DNA of 64,000 bases from Curtobacterium flaccumfaciens (GCA_029689965.1 CP121450.1:3348001-3412000), one strand, 5' to 3'. Positions 17,636 to 27,737 are shown, numbered from the stretch's first letter. Translations and numbers: made by a program. Notes: a model not told the origin generated them from the sequence alone.

Positions 17636-19527
17636 TCAGTGCCGCTTGCGCAGCACCAGGGTCCCCGCCCCCGCGAGCAGCAGGAGCAGTGCGAGGCCCG
17701 CGGGCAGGACCGGCGATGTCGCCCCCGTGTAGGCGAGGGCCGGCTGGGTGCTCGCGGCGCCCATCGTGCGGGCCGCGGTCTGCGCGACCGTCGAGACGCC
17801 GGTGACCGCCAGCACGGTTCCGGTCCTGGAGGCACCCGTCACCACCGTCACGCCGGCTGCGGGCACCGGGGTGGTCGCCGTCCCGGGCGTGCCGCCGTCG
17901 CCGACGCCGGTCCCGTCACCAGGGGTGGTGCCGTCACCGGGATCCGTTCCGTCACCAGGGGTCGTCCCATCGCCAGGATCCGTGCCGTCACCCGGGTCGG
18001 TGCCGTCACCGGGGGTGGTGCCCCCACCGGGGGTGGTGCTGGTGCCGTCACCGACGACGCCGATCCCGTTGCCGCCGATGGTGATCGGGAGGCTGATGAG
18101 CGGGGTCAGCTGGGTCCCGGAGAGGAGCCCGCCGTCTCCGGCGGTCGAGCCACCGGCAGCCGGAGCCGTCGTGCCGGCCGAACCGGACGAGCCGGCCGAG
18201 CCCGTCGCCGCGGCCGTCGTCGCGGTGCTCGTGCCGTCACCGACCAGGCCGATGCCGTTCCCGCCGATCGTCACCGGCAGCGACACCACCGGCGACACCT
18301 GCGAACCCGATGCGATCCCGTCCGAACCCGAGGTCGTCCCACCGACAGCCGGAGCCGTCGTGTCCGTCGAACCGGACGAACCCGTCGCCGAGGCCGTCGA
18401 ACCGGTGCTCGTGCCGTCACCGACCAGGCCGATGCCGTTCCCGGAGACCGTGACGGGAACCGAGACGACCGGAGCCACCTGGGTGCCCGACGCCGTCCCG
18501 TCCGAGCCCGAGGTCGAGCCGCCGGCGGCCGGAGCCGTCGTGTCCGCTGAACCGGTCGGCCCCGTCGCCGGGGCCGTCGAACCGGTGCTCGTGCCGTCAC
18601 CGAGGACGCCGATGCCGTTGTCCGACACGGCCACCGGAAGCGAGACGGCACCGAGGACCTGCGTCCCGGAGAGCAGACCGTCGCTGCCCGAGGTGGACGG
18701 CGCGGTGGACGTCGGCACCGTCGACGTCGGCGCGGTGGACGCCGTGGACGCACCAGCGGCCCGGGCCGTGGCAGCGTCGGACGAGTCACCGTCACCGAGG
18801 ACACCGATCCCGTTCCCCGACACCGTCACGGGGACCGAGACGGCCGGGGCCACCTGCGAGCCCGACGCCGTCCCGTCGGCCCCCGAGGTCGTCGGAGCCG
18901 GAGACGCCACCGGCGCATCAGAGGCCGACGCGGCCGGTGCCGGTGCCGCAGCGGGCGTCGGCGCCGAGGTGGCGTCTCCCCGACCGCGACCGCGTTGCCC
19001 GAAGCCGACACGGGAGCGGTCACGTCCCCCGCGACCTGCGTGCCGGACGCGGTGCCGTCAGCGCCCGAGGTGGACGGCGCCGCAGCCGCTGCCGGAGCGG
19101 ACGAAGCCGGAGCTGCAGGTGCCGGATCGGCCGGAGCCGATGCCGCCGCGTCGCCGCCGACGGCGACCGCGTTGTCCGAGACCTGCACCGGCGCCGCGAC
19201 GTCCGGCACCACCTGAGTGCCCGACGCGGTGCCGTCAGCACCCGACGTGGACGGAGATGCAGCCGGGGCGGCCGGGGCGGCCGGAGCCGCAGCCGCAGTC
19301 GTGGAGTCCGACGTGCCGCTCGTGACCGACGACACCGCGTCGCCGAGGACTCCGAGTGCGTTGCCGGTCGCGGACACCGGCGCATCGATGGACGGTGCCA
19401 CCTGGGTGCCCGAGGCGGTGCCGTCCGCTCCGGAGGTCGTCGCCGCGTTCGCCGCAGCAGCACCTCCGAGCGTCAGCCCGCCGACGAAGAGGGCGAACCA
19501 GAGCCCTCTCGAGACGTACTTGTTCAT
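17636..19527 (-). CDS. Chaplin-like surface protein with eight repeats and LAYTG sorting signal (one frameshift)
   Basis: About 630 residues. A signal peptide (LWFALFVGGLTLGGAAAANA) is followed by eight copies of a 35-residue unit like SGADGTASGTQVAPSIDAPV + SATGNALGVLGD, which resembles the chaplin domain of Streptomyces. Ala/Ser/Thr/Pro-rich linkers separate them. Near the C-terminus come a PGDGTD repeat, the sorting motif LAYTG, a hydrophobic helix (VLPAGLALLLLLAGAGTLVL) and RKRH. LAxTG is the class E sortase signal used by long chaplins, so it should be anchored to the cell wall. The conserved cysteines of many chaplins are absent. The frame breaks near 18981, in repeat 3. ATG with GGGAGC upstream. 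Confidence 0.85.
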
Positions 19528-19613
19528 GGACGTTGCTCCCTGATCGAGATGTGTGGCCGACCGCGATCGCGGTCGGTGGCGCGTGCCTGCCGTGCCGGAC
19601 AGGCGCACCGATC

Positions 19614-20970
19614 TCAGTCAGGGGCGACGTCGTGCTCGCCGACGACCGACGCGGGTACGGCGTCGTCGGTGAGGGTGCCGCGTGACCCCGCGACGAGGGA
19701 GATCCGGCCGCCGGCGGAACCGACGATGCCGACGGCGGCCGCCGCGCCGGCGGATCCCGTGGCGCTGCCGCCGAGGACTCCCGGCCGGTGCCGTCGAACG
19801 GTCCGTCGCCGTGGCCGGTGCCGTGTCCCTCCGGGACGAGGAGCGCCCGGCCGCCGTACGTCGCGTCCTGTGCGGACTGCGCGCTCCGTGGCGCTGACGG
19901 GTCAGCGGTCAGGACCGTGGCGCCCGGTGCGGTCCGGGCGGTGGCGGCGCGCTGCACCGCGACCGGTGCGGTGGCCGCGCCCGTGGGCACCGCGCGCGCA
20001 TCGGTGGCCGGCGTCGTCTGCCCGAGGGGCGCACTGGACCCGCCGTCCAGCAGACCGGTGGGGTCGCCGGTGGCAGGGTCCGGGCCTCCAGGCAGGGTGC
20101 CCCGACCGCCGGTGGCAGACCCGCGACCACGCTCGGGACGGACCCGACGGTCCTCCCGACGCTGCCGAGGGTGTCGTCGACCAGCCCGGTGACGGGACGT
20201 GTGACGGTGCCCAGCGTGTCGTCACCGAGCACGGCGCCGACGACCGGCAGGCCGCCGACGGTCTGGTCGAGCGTGTGCACGAGGGTCGTCACGGGACGGC
20301 CGTCGGTGAGTGTCTGCACGGTCCCGGTGACGGGGCGGAGCACCGTCACGACCGTGTCGGCGAGCGGCCTGGAGGCGCCGCTCACCTCGGTTGCTCCGGC
20401 CGACGTCGCCGGGGTGGCCGGTGCTGCACCGGTGACCGAGCTGGTACTGACGGCGGGCGCCGGCGCGGGCCCGGCGGCTGGCTGCTCTGCCGCGGGAGCC
20501 GGAGCAGCTGCGGCGGGAGCCGGAGCAGCTGCGGCGGGAGCGGCGACCGGAGCGGCCGCCGTGGGGGCGGGGCTCGAGGGCGCCGGAGTCGACGCGGCCG
20601 CGGCCGGGGCGGATGCCGGGACCGGCGCTGCGGGTGCCGGAGCCGACGGGACGGACACCGGAGGGGCGGCAGTCGGCGCGGGCGCAGCGGCCGGCGTGAC
20701 TGCCTTCCGGACGGGTTCGACGACGTCGTCGACCACCTGTCCGACGCCGCCGGTGACGTCGTGGACCGTGTCGCCGAGTCCGTCGACGACACCGCCGACC
20801 AGACCGCGCTGCTGCGACTGGTGGGTCTGCGGGGTGCCGGACGGCGACGCGGCGGAGGCAGGGCGGGCACCGAGGACCAACGAGAGCAGCACGAGCGCCG
20901 CGGCGATGCCGACACCGAGCACGGCGTAGCGGATCATCGCGCACCAGGGTGCGCGCAACGGCTGGTCCAT
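19614..20970 (-). CDS. Secreted Ala/Pro-rich protein with valine-glycine repeats (two frameshifts)
   Basis: About 450 residues after repair. Signal peptide or anchor MIRYAVLGVGIAAALVLLSL, then GGVVDGLGDTVHDVTGGVGQ, a long Ala/Pro-rich stretch (residues about 75-190), and degenerate repeats of the type PVTGTVQTLTDGRPVTTLVH and GSVGRTVGSVPSVV. Frame breaks lie near 20075 and 19788; the repaired end is a Gly/Ala-rich hydrophobic stretch then EHDVAPD. Very good ribosome site AGGAGGTGAGCGC before ATG. It lies 87 bases upstream of the chaplin-like gene on the same strand, so both may be made together for the cell surface. Family not recognised. Confidence 0.7.
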
Positions 20971-21080
20971 GCGCTCACCTCCTGATCTCGGCTGCGCACG
21001 TAGAGTGGTTGTCCGCAACGTACGCCGCTTCGCTCCGCAACGCACCCACTTTCGGAAGAAATCGTCAGGAAAGGCCGGTC

Positions 21081-21512
21081 TTGGTCTCGATCTTCAACGC
21101 CCCGACTCGCAACCTGGACATCGTCACGCTGCACGAGATCCTGCGCCTCCGGCAGGACGTCTTCGTCGTCGAGCAGGAGTGCGCCTACCCGGACATCGAC
21201 GGCCGTGATCTCGAACCCGGCACGCTGCAGTTCTGGGCCGGGCAGGGGTCCGTCGACGCAACGCTCCGGCTGCTCCGCGAGGACGACGGCACCGAACGCA
21301 TCGGCCGGGTCGCGACGGCTGCGCACGCTCGGGGGCAGGGCATCTCGTCGCAGCTGATGGCCGCCGCGATCGCCGAGACGCGCTCCCCGCGCATCTCGAT
21401 CGACGCGCAGGCGCACCTCGAGCAGTGGTACGCCCGGTTCGGCTTCGTGCGCTCGGGCGACGACTTCCTCGAGGACGGCATCCCCCACGTCCCGATGACG
21501 CGCACCCGCTGA
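21081..21512 (+). CDS. GNAT acetyltransferase, ElaA family
   Basis: 143 residues, intact. It has the ElaA pattern EILRLRQDVFVVEQECAYPD near residue 18, the acetyl-CoA binding HARGQGISSQLM near residue 82, and YARFGFVRSGDDFLEDGIPH at the end. Start taken as TTG 21081 because CAGGAAAGG lies 6 bases upstream and no ATG or GTG fits. ElaA proteins acetylate small molecules or proteins; the substrate is unknown. The 88 bases after it hold two direct copies of GAGAGGCGGYGTCCGCGG. Confidence 0.85.
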   Translation: MVSIFNAPTRNLDIVTLHEILRLRQDVFVVEQECAYPDIDGRDLEPGTLQFWAGQGSVDATLRLLREDDGTERIGRVATAAHARGQGISSQLMAAAIAETRSPRISIDAQAHLEQWYARFGFVRSGDDFLEDGIPHVPMTRTR

Positions 21513-21612
21513 GAGGCGGTGTCCGCGGAGAGGCGGCGTCCGCGGAAGTCGCACGTCGGCGGCCGGTGAAGCCCGTGCACGTCAGCCGCACTGCCGGCGA
21601 ACGCCGTGCGCG

Positions 21613-22139
21613 TCAGGCACGCCAGCGGCGGAGCTCGTCGAACGACCGTCCCTGCTGCGCCCGGTCAGCGACGAGCCGCTCGAACACGATGTTCGTCTGC
21701 GTCGTCGCGACCGACGGGTCACCGCTGAGCTCGTCGGCGACGAAGTCCGGAGCTGCTCCGTCGAGGTGCAGGCGATGTGCACGAGGAAGTCCTTGTCGCC
21801 CGCCAGGAACGACACGTCCTGCACGACCGGTACGCGGAGCAGGCGCTTCGCGAACTCCCGCAGCTCGTGGCGCGCGGCGGCGTGCACCCGCACGGAGACC
21901 ATGGCCTCGATCGCGAAGCCCAGGCGGGCGACGTCGATGTCCGCCCGGTAGCCGCGGACGAGTCCGGCGTCCTCGAGCGCCCGGACCCGGGTGAGGCACG
22001 TCGACGGCGCGATGCCCACCGCGGCCGCGAGCCTGTTGTTCGGGATCCGGGCGTCGGCGGCCAGGGTCCAGAGGATCCGCTCGTCGACCTCGTCGAGGCG
22101 CGGGGCGGGATCGGGGCGGCGGGCAGGGCGATCGGACAC
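21613..22139 (-). CDS. Lrp/AsnC family regulator (one frameshift)
   Basis: About 175 residues. The N-terminal AsnC helix-turn-helix spans residues 15-60 (LDEVDERILWTLAADARIPN; VGIAPSTCLTRVRALEDAGL), followed by the RAM effector domain (GFAIEAMVSVRVHA; VQDVSFLAGDKDFLVHIACT). The frame breaks near 21750, before DFVADELSGDPSVATTQTNI. GTG start, 6 bases downstream of a TAGCGT -10 box at 22146-22151, so probably leaderless. Likely senses an amino acid; the target is not evident. Confidence 0.88.
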
Positions 22140-22166
22140 GGCTCGACGCTACCGCCACCACTCACG

Positions 22167-22750
22167 TCAACGCTCGGACGGCTCCGGAGAGGATCCAGGA
22201 ACAGGCCCCGGAGTGCGTCCTCCAACGCGCGCGCCACCGTGGAGGACTCCGCTGAGGCCAGCGGCTCGACCCGCGTGGACATGCGCAGCATCGTCATCCC
22301 GAGCACGACGGAGAGCGCGATCTCGGCGCGGACGAGCAGGTCGTCGGTGACCGAGCCGCCGACGACCTCGGCGAGTCGCTGAGCGTAGCGGCGGAGCGTC
22401 TCGCGGCGAATGGCGTCCGCGCTGTCGTCACCCGAGGAGCGCAGGAGCAGCATGAGCTGGATCGAGTCCTCGTCCGTCGGCGACTGCACGATGTGCGCGA
22501 TGAGGTCCCGGAGCGCCCGGTCGAGGTCTGGTCTCGTCCGCTCCCCCGCGCCGAGGTCTCGTGCGACCCGGTCGAGGCACGCTCGGAACAGCCCTTCCTT
22601 CGAGACGAAGTACCGGTTGATCAGAGCGACGTTCACCCCGGCATCGGCCGCGATGTCCCGCACGGTCGTCGCGCGGTAGCCGTCGAACGCGAAGCGCCGT
22701 CTCGCGGACTGCACGAGCAGCAGGCGGGTGGCTTCGGCGTCCTTGCTCAT
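22167..22750 (-). CDS. TetR-family regulator of the divergent efflux pump
   Basis: About 194 residues. TetR helix-turn-helix near residues 25-50 (ATTVRDIAADAGVNVALINR + YFVSKEGLF). The C-terminal domain ends around GLFLDP. As read the frame runs on into the Lrp gene without a stop; one missing base near 22195 would give the natural end SPEPSER and TGA at 22167. Divergent from the MFS gene at 22859, with two matching operator sites between them, so it is almost certainly its repressor and autoregulates. Confidence 0.85.
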
Positions 22751-22777
22751 GATCGAAGCGTATCGGTTCCCGACCCA

Positions 22778-22842
22778 ATGTAAGCGATTGTTGACATCTC
22801 TGGGGATCCGCGTACCCTCGTCAAGTCAGCAGTTGTTTACAT
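22778..22842 (+). promoter_or_regulatory. Divergent promoter with two TetR operators
   Basis: For the efflux gene, -35 TTGACA (22791-22796) and -10 TACCCT (22813-22818) are 16 bp apart. Two related sites are ATGTAAGCGATTGTTGACAT (22778-22797, over the -35) and AAGTCAGCAGTTGTTTACAT (22823-22842, just past the -10). Their shared half-site ATGTMAACAAYYGCT suggests a repressor binding both. Confidence 0.75.
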
Positions 22843-22858
22843 CAACCGACGGAGCACG

Positions 22859-24332
22859 ATGACCGAGACCATGGACGACCCACGCACCGGGTCCCACCCC
22901 ACGACCGAGGGTCGCCGGCCGAACAGCACGGCGATCATCGTCTACCTGTCGCTCGGCGGCCTGTCCTTCGCCGTGCTGCAGTCGCTCGTGGCGCCGGCGC
23001 TCTCGACCATCGGGCAGGACCTGGGTGCCTCGACGAGCGCGACGAGCTGGGTGCTCACCGCCTACCTGCTCTCCGCCTCCGTGCTCACGCCCATCCTCGG
23101 CAGGCTCGGGGACATGGTCGGCAAGCGCAAGGTGCTCGTCGTCGTCCTGTCGATCCTGCTCGTCGGCGCCGTCCTCGCCGCGCTCGCGCCGAACCTCGGC
23201 ACGCTCATCGTCGGCCGTGCGCTCCAGGGTGCCGCGGGTGCCGTGATGCCGCTGTCCATCGGCATCGTGCGTGACGAGCTGCCGAAGGAGAAGGTCAGCG
23301 TCACGATCGGTCTGCTCTCCGCCATCTTCGGCATCGGCGCGGGCGTCGGGATCGTCGCCGCCGGCCCGATCGTCGAACACCTCTCGTGGCACTGGCTGTT
23401 CTGGTTGCCCGCCGTGCTCGTGGTCATCGCACTGCTCGGGCGATCTTCGGCATGCCCGAGTCCCCGTGCGGAAGCCCGGCCGCCTCGACACGGCCGGCAC
23501 GTTCGTCCTCGCCATCTCGCTCGTCGCGATCCTGCTGGCGATCAGCGAGGGCGAGACCTGGGGTTGGGGTGACGGCAAGACCATCGGCCTGCTCGCCCTC
23601 GGCGCCGTCGCGCTCATCGCGTTCGTGTTCGTCGAGCTCCGCGTCGCCGAGCCCCTCATCGACGTCCGACTGTTCGCGGTCCGCGGCGTGTGGACCGCCC
23701 ACGTCGTCGCGCTCGTCTTCGGCTTCGCGATGTTCGGCACCTTCGTCCTCGTGCCGACGCTCCTGCAGCTCCCGACCGCCGTCGGGTACGGCTTCGGCAA
23801 GGACGTCACCGAGGCCGGCCTCTTCCTCCTCCCGACCGTCATCATGATGATCGTCGCCGGACCCGTCGCCGGCGTCCTCGTCCGCAAGGTCGGCCCGAAG
23901 CCACCGATGCTGCTCGGCGGGATCGCCATCGTCGCCGCGTTCGTCGTCCCCGCGGTCTCGCACGCGGCGATCGCCGAGGTCGTCGTGTCCGGCGTGCTGA
24001 CCGGCATCGGCATCGGTCTCGCCCTGGCCGCGTGCTCGAACGCGATCATCGAGAGCGTCCCCGCCAACCAGACCGGCGAGGCCATCAGCGCCAACACGGT
24101 CGTCCGGACCATCGGGTCGAGCGTCGGCACCGCGGTCATCGCGGCACTCATCACCTCGCACAGCACGTCCCAGGGGCTGCCGACCGACGACGCGTTCACG
24201 ATCGGCTTCTGGGCCTGCACCGGCGTCGCCGCCATCGCGGTGGTCGCCGCACTCATCGCGCCGTCGATGCGTGCACGGCGGGTGGCCGCGGCCGCCCGCG
24301 GGATCACCGACCTCGACGGTGTCACCGACTAG
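22859..24332 (+). CDS. MFS drug:proton antiporter, DHA2 family (one frameshift)
   Basis: About 491 residues with 14 predicted helices. Motif A is in GRLGDMVGKRKVLVV near residue 82, and ALSTIGQDLGASTSATSWVL lies near residue 50. The frame breaks near 23440 in a run of GCTCGGGCG (after VVIALLG), and resumes at AIFGMPESPVRKPGRLD. ATG lies 17 bases after the second operator. Cytoplasmic membrane exporter controlled by the divergent TetR protein; substrate unknown, probably a lipophilic toxin. Confidence 0.88.
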
Positions 24333-24348
24333 GCCGTTCCGCGACCGT

Positions 24349-24394
24349 CCTGGAGGGCTGGCCCGCGTCGACGACCCGCGCCGCGCCTCCAGGG
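24349..24394. repeat. Dispersed GGAGGC-type palindrome (diverged copy)
   Basis: CCTGGAGG and CCTCCAGG frame an imperfect stem with GGCCCGCGTCG and CGACCCGCGCC inside. It sits between the convergent efflux gene and the next membrane protein, where a terminator is expected. Confidence 0.65.
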
Positions 24395-24406
24395 CTCGCG
24401 AGGGGG

Positions 24407-24915
24407 CTACATGGCGAGCGTCATGCCGACGACGGCCACTGTCATCGCGAAGACCTCGCCGCTCCGCACCGCACGCCGGTCCTCGCGCGCCCACTCGTAC
24501 CGGAGCAGCCAGCCGCTGAACGCGCAGTACCCGATGACGCCCGCGCCGAGGACCGCGGTCAGCGCGATCCCGTGCCCGGCGTGCCCGCCACCGGCAGGCC
24601 CGTGGCGTGCCCCATCAGGAGCATCCCCGCCATGACGACCGACGAGAGCGCGCGGTGCACGTCCATCGGCTCGGCGCGACGACCGTCCGCCCGGCGACGA
24701 CGCATGACCGGCAGCGGCGCGAGGAGCAGCAGCAGCGTCGCCGCGAGGAGCGTCCAGACCGCGCCGGCGTGCACGACCGGCATCAGCATCGCGACGAGCA
24801 TCACCGCCGCTGGGACGATCACCCCTGGCCGCGGCCGGTACCGGTCACCGACGATGCAGCACACCGACGCGAACTGCGGCACGACGAGCATGGCGTCGGC
24901 GACGGTCTCGTGCAC
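24407..24915 (-). CDS. Small multi-spanning membrane protein (one frameshift)
   Basis: About 169 residues, four or five hydrophobic segments (GVIVPAAVMLVAMLMPVVHA, WTLLAATLLLLLAPLPVM, VVMAGMLLMGHATG). The segment MDVHRALSSVVMAGMLLMGH resembles DUF5134-type membrane proteins, but that is a weak match by eye. The frame breaks near 24583 and resumes as GHAGHGIALTAVLGAGVIGY. It may be copper-related, given several His and Met, but that is speculation. Confidence 0.6.
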
Positions 24916-24959
24916 GGTGTCCTCGGCCGGATCCGGTGGTGTGGTGCGGTGGTGGGTCG

Positions 24960-25349
24960 TCAGTCCTGGGCGCGGGCTGCGGCCTTCGCGGCGCGTTCCT
25001 GCTTCACGCGAGCGTTCTCGGCATGCACGGCGGCCTGGGTCGCGCGCTCACGGACGAGCCACTCCGGCTTCTGCTCGAGCAGCGCCTTGATCTCGGCAGT
25101 GGTCAGCGGCTCGTCGATGCCGGCCCGGGTCAGCCCCGAGATCGACACGCCGAGCTTCTGCGCCACGACGGGTCGCGGGTGCGGGCCCTCGCGACGGAGG
25201 TCCTCGAGCCAGGTCGGCGGATCGGTGCGGAGCTCGTCGAACGCGGTCCGGCTGATCGGCGCGCCCCGGAAGCTCTCCGGGGCGGCCGCCAGCAGGATGC
25301 CGAGCTTCTTCGCGGCCGTCTCGGGCTTCATGGTCTGTTCCTGCGCCAT
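24960..25349 (-). CDS. DUF5997 family protein
   Basis: 129 residues, intact. Recognised by MKPETAAKKLGILLAAAPES, RREGPHPRPVVAQKLGVSIS and EPLTTAEIKALLEQKPEWLV, a small protein conserved in actinobacteria. The segment RPVVAQKLGVSISGLTRAGI reads like a helix-turn-helix. It is divergent from a LysR effector-domain protein that has no DNA-binding domain, with 33 bases between the starts. The pair may therefore share one regulatory job. Function unknown. Confidence 0.8.
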   Translation of the reverse strand: MAQEQTMKPETAAKKLGILLAAAPESFRGAPISRTAFDELRTDPPTWLEDLRREGPHPRPVVAQKLGVSISGLTRAGIDEPLTTAEIKALLEQKPEWLVRERATQAAVHAENARVKQERAAKAAARAQD

Positions 25350-25369
25350 ACCGACAAGGGTACGGCCCC

Positions 25370-25375
25370 TATGCT
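25370..25375 (+). promoter_or_regulatory. -10 box of a leaderless promoter
   Basis: TATGCT lies 7 bases before the ATG of the LysR effector-domain gene, so the message should start at or next to the start codon. Confidence 0.55.
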
Positions 25376-25382
25376 CGGTTGC

Positions 25383-26197
25383 ATGACCGCGGCCCTCACC
25401 ATCGCCTTCGTGCCCGGGGTGTCCCGGCGAAGTGGGCCCGCGTGTGGCGGGAACGCTTCCCCACGATCGAGCTCCGGCTCCGTCCGATCGGCGCCGACGA
25501 GGTCGACGACGCACTCGCTGGCGACGCGGACATGGTGTTCGCTCGCGTCCCCGTGTCCGATGCACACAACGCCATCCCGCTCTGGACCGAGACCGCCGTC
25601 GTGGCGGTGCCGAAGGACTCGCCGCTCGCCGACCTCGACGAGGTCGACCTCGCCCGTGTCGACGTGCCCGTCGTCGATGCCGGGCCGGTGCCCGCGGACG
25701 TCGAGGCGACGCTCGACCTGGTCGAGGCCAACGTCGGCGTCGCGGTCCTCCCCCAGTCACTCTTCCGTGCCGCGAGCCGGAAGGACCTCGTCGGCCGCCC
25801 GCTCGCCGGCGCACCGGGCACGCGCATCGTGCTCGCCTGGCGCGACGAGGACGCCTCCGACGCGACGGAGGAGTTCATCGGCGTGGTCCGCGGCCGGACC
25901 GCCAACAGTTCGCGGGGTCAGGACCAGCCCGGGCCCCGCTCGTCGGGCCCGGGTCGACGCGCCGGTGGCGGGACGGCCGAGCCGGATGGGAACGGCACCG
26001 ATCAGGGCGCCGGCACCGGCTCCCGTCCGTCGGGCGGCGGCAAGGCCACGGCGGCCAACAAGAAGGCCGCCGCCAAGCGTGGTGCGACCAAGGGCACCGG
26101 CGCGACGGGCGGCGGCGGCAAGAACTCCACCGGGCGCGGCCGGGTGCAGCGCGGGATGAAGGGCAAACCGAAGCGCGGCTCGAAGGGCAACCGCTGA
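25383..26197 (+). CDS. LysR substrate-binding-domain protein without HTH (one frameshift)
   Basis: About 271 residues. After LTIAFVPGVSP it follows a LysR effector domain: FPTIELRLRPIGADEVDDAL, DADMVFARVPV, VAVPKDSPLADLDEVDLARV, VGVAVLPQSLFR. No winged helix precedes it: the ATG directly starts the effector domain. From residue about 180 it has a low-complexity Gly/Ser tail ending in a basic stretch (GRVQRGMKGKPKRGSKGNR) that could bind nucleic acid. The frame breaks near 25422. Divergent from DUF5997, a pairing that I recall as common in Microbacteriaceae. Confidence 0.8.
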
Positions 26198-26210
26198 CGC
26201 CGGTCGCCCC

Positions 26211-27018
26211 TCAGTGGATCACGGCCGCTGCGGCCCGAGCCACCCGCTCCCGCGCGCCTCTTCTGCAGCGGCCCGAGCGTGCGCCACCACCCGGGTGTCG
26301 GCGCGGACGGCCGACCCGGCGTCGAACGGCGGCTGCGGGTCGTACTCGATCTCCAACTGGATCGCCTCCGCGGCGGGCTGACCGGCGAGTTCCGCGGCGA
26401 GCCAGAGCGCCATGTCGATGCCGGCGCTCACCCCGGCAGCAGTGGCGACCGCGCCGTCGTCCACCACGCGGTCGTCCACCGGCTGCGCCCGAAGGCAGCC
26501 AGCATCGGCTTCGACGCCCAGTGCGTGGTCGCCCGCTTGCCGGCGAGCAGACCGGCGGCGCCGAGCACGAACGCGCCCGTGCAGACGGAGGTCACCCACG
26601 TCGCCCGTTCCGACTCCCGGCGGACGAAGCCGATCACCTCGGGGTCGAGCATCGCGTCGAACGCCCCTGCACCACCCGGCACGACGAGGACGTCCGTCGG
26701 GCTGGACTCGGCGATCGTGGTCGTCGGCAGGAGCGCGAGCCCGCAGTCGCTCGGCACCGGGTCGAGCGACGCCGCGACGTACTCGACGCGGGCACCGGGC
26801 ACGCGGGACAGCACCTGCGCGGGCCCGGTGAGGTCGAGCTGCGTGATCTCCGGGAAGAGCAGGAACGCGATGCGGAGCTCGGACGGGTCGTGCACCGGTG
26901 TGAGCGCGTCGAGGTCGTCGGTGGGCTCGCCGGCCGGGACCTCGGCGTCGATCGGAACCTCGACGACCTCGGCGTCGACCGGGTGGACGGGACGCACACG
27001 CGGGTTCTCGGAGCTCAT
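26211..27018 (-). CDS. DJ-1/PfpI family protein, isonitrile hydratase-like (one or two frameshifts)
   Basis: About 268 residues. The DJ-1/PfpI fold is clear: LRIAFLLFPEITQLDLTGPA, VLVVPGGAGAFDAML, and the nucleophile cysteine in TSVCTGAFVLGAAGLLAGKR. This resembles isonitrile hydratase and the amidase-like domain of AraC-type regulators, but no AraC domain follows. The frame breaks near 26485 and possibly 26245; the natural stop is either 26211 or 26219. Leaderless start: TAGGGT (27025-27030) is 6 bases before ATG. An acidic 45-residue extension precedes the domain. Confidence 0.82.
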
Positions 27019-27056
27019 GTCGCGACCCTAGCCCCGCCGGACGAGAACCGCCCCGG

Positions 27057-27689
27057 TCAGTTCCACACGCCGGAGCTTCCTCGGCGGTGGCTGCCGAGCA
27101 GGTGGGTGTCGACGATGCCGAGCGCCTCCATGAGCGCGTACATGGTCGTCGGCCCCACGAAGGCGAACCCCCGCTTCCGGAGCGCCTTCGACAGCGCGAC
27201 CGACTCGTCCGACTTCGTCGGGACGTCGGCGTACGAGTGCGGCTCCGGGGTCGTGTCCGGGCGGAACGACCAGACGAAGTCGGCGAGGCCGCCGTCCTCG
27301 CGCAGGGCGATCGTGGCGTTGGCGTTCGTGATCGTCGCGAGGATCTTCGCCCGGTTCCGCACGATGCCCGCGTCGGACATCAGCCGTGCGATCTCGCCCT
27401 CGCCGAACTGCGCCACGACGTCGGCGTCGAAGTCCGCGAACGCCGCCCGGAACGCCGGTCGCTTCGCCAGGATGGTGCGCCACGACAGACCGGACTGGAA
27501 CGCCTCGAGCGAGAGCCGCTCGAACACGCCGCGCTCGTCGCGCACGGGCATGCCCCATTCGGTGTCGTAGTACCCCCGGAGCAGTTCGTCCGTCGACGCC
27601 CAGAGCGGCCGGGCGAGGCCGTCGTCCCCGACGACGAGGTCCGACGTGGCGGAGGCGGATCCGGGCGCGGCGACGGGGTCGGTGCTCAT
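27057..27689 (-). CDS. tag: DNA-3-methyladenine glycosylase I
   Basis: 210 residues, intact. Base-excision repair enzyme that removes 3-methyladenine. Family segments: LLRGYYDTEWGMPVRDERGV near residue 38, FERLSLEAFQSGLSW, FVWSFRP, SKALRKRGFAFVGPTTMYAL and the end GIVDTHLLGSHRR. The zinc-ligand cysteine usual at the very start of the E. coli protein is missing here, because the N-terminus is replaced by a low-complexity stretch. ATG start. Stands alone on the minus strand. Confidence 0.9.
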   Translation of the reverse strand: MSTDPVAAPGSASATSDLVVGDDGLARPLWASTDELLRGYYDTEWGMPVRDERGVFERLSLEAFQSGLSWRTILAKRPAFRAAFADFDADVVAQFGEGEIARLMSDAGIVRNRAKILATITNANATIALREDGGLADFVWSFRPDTTPEPHSYADVPTKSDESVALSKALRKRGFAFVGPTTMYALMEALGIVDTHLLGSHRRGSSGVWN

Positions 27690-27737
27690 GCGACCATCCT
27701 GGCGCGGGCCGCCGACACCGCTCGCCGCGACCCGGGA

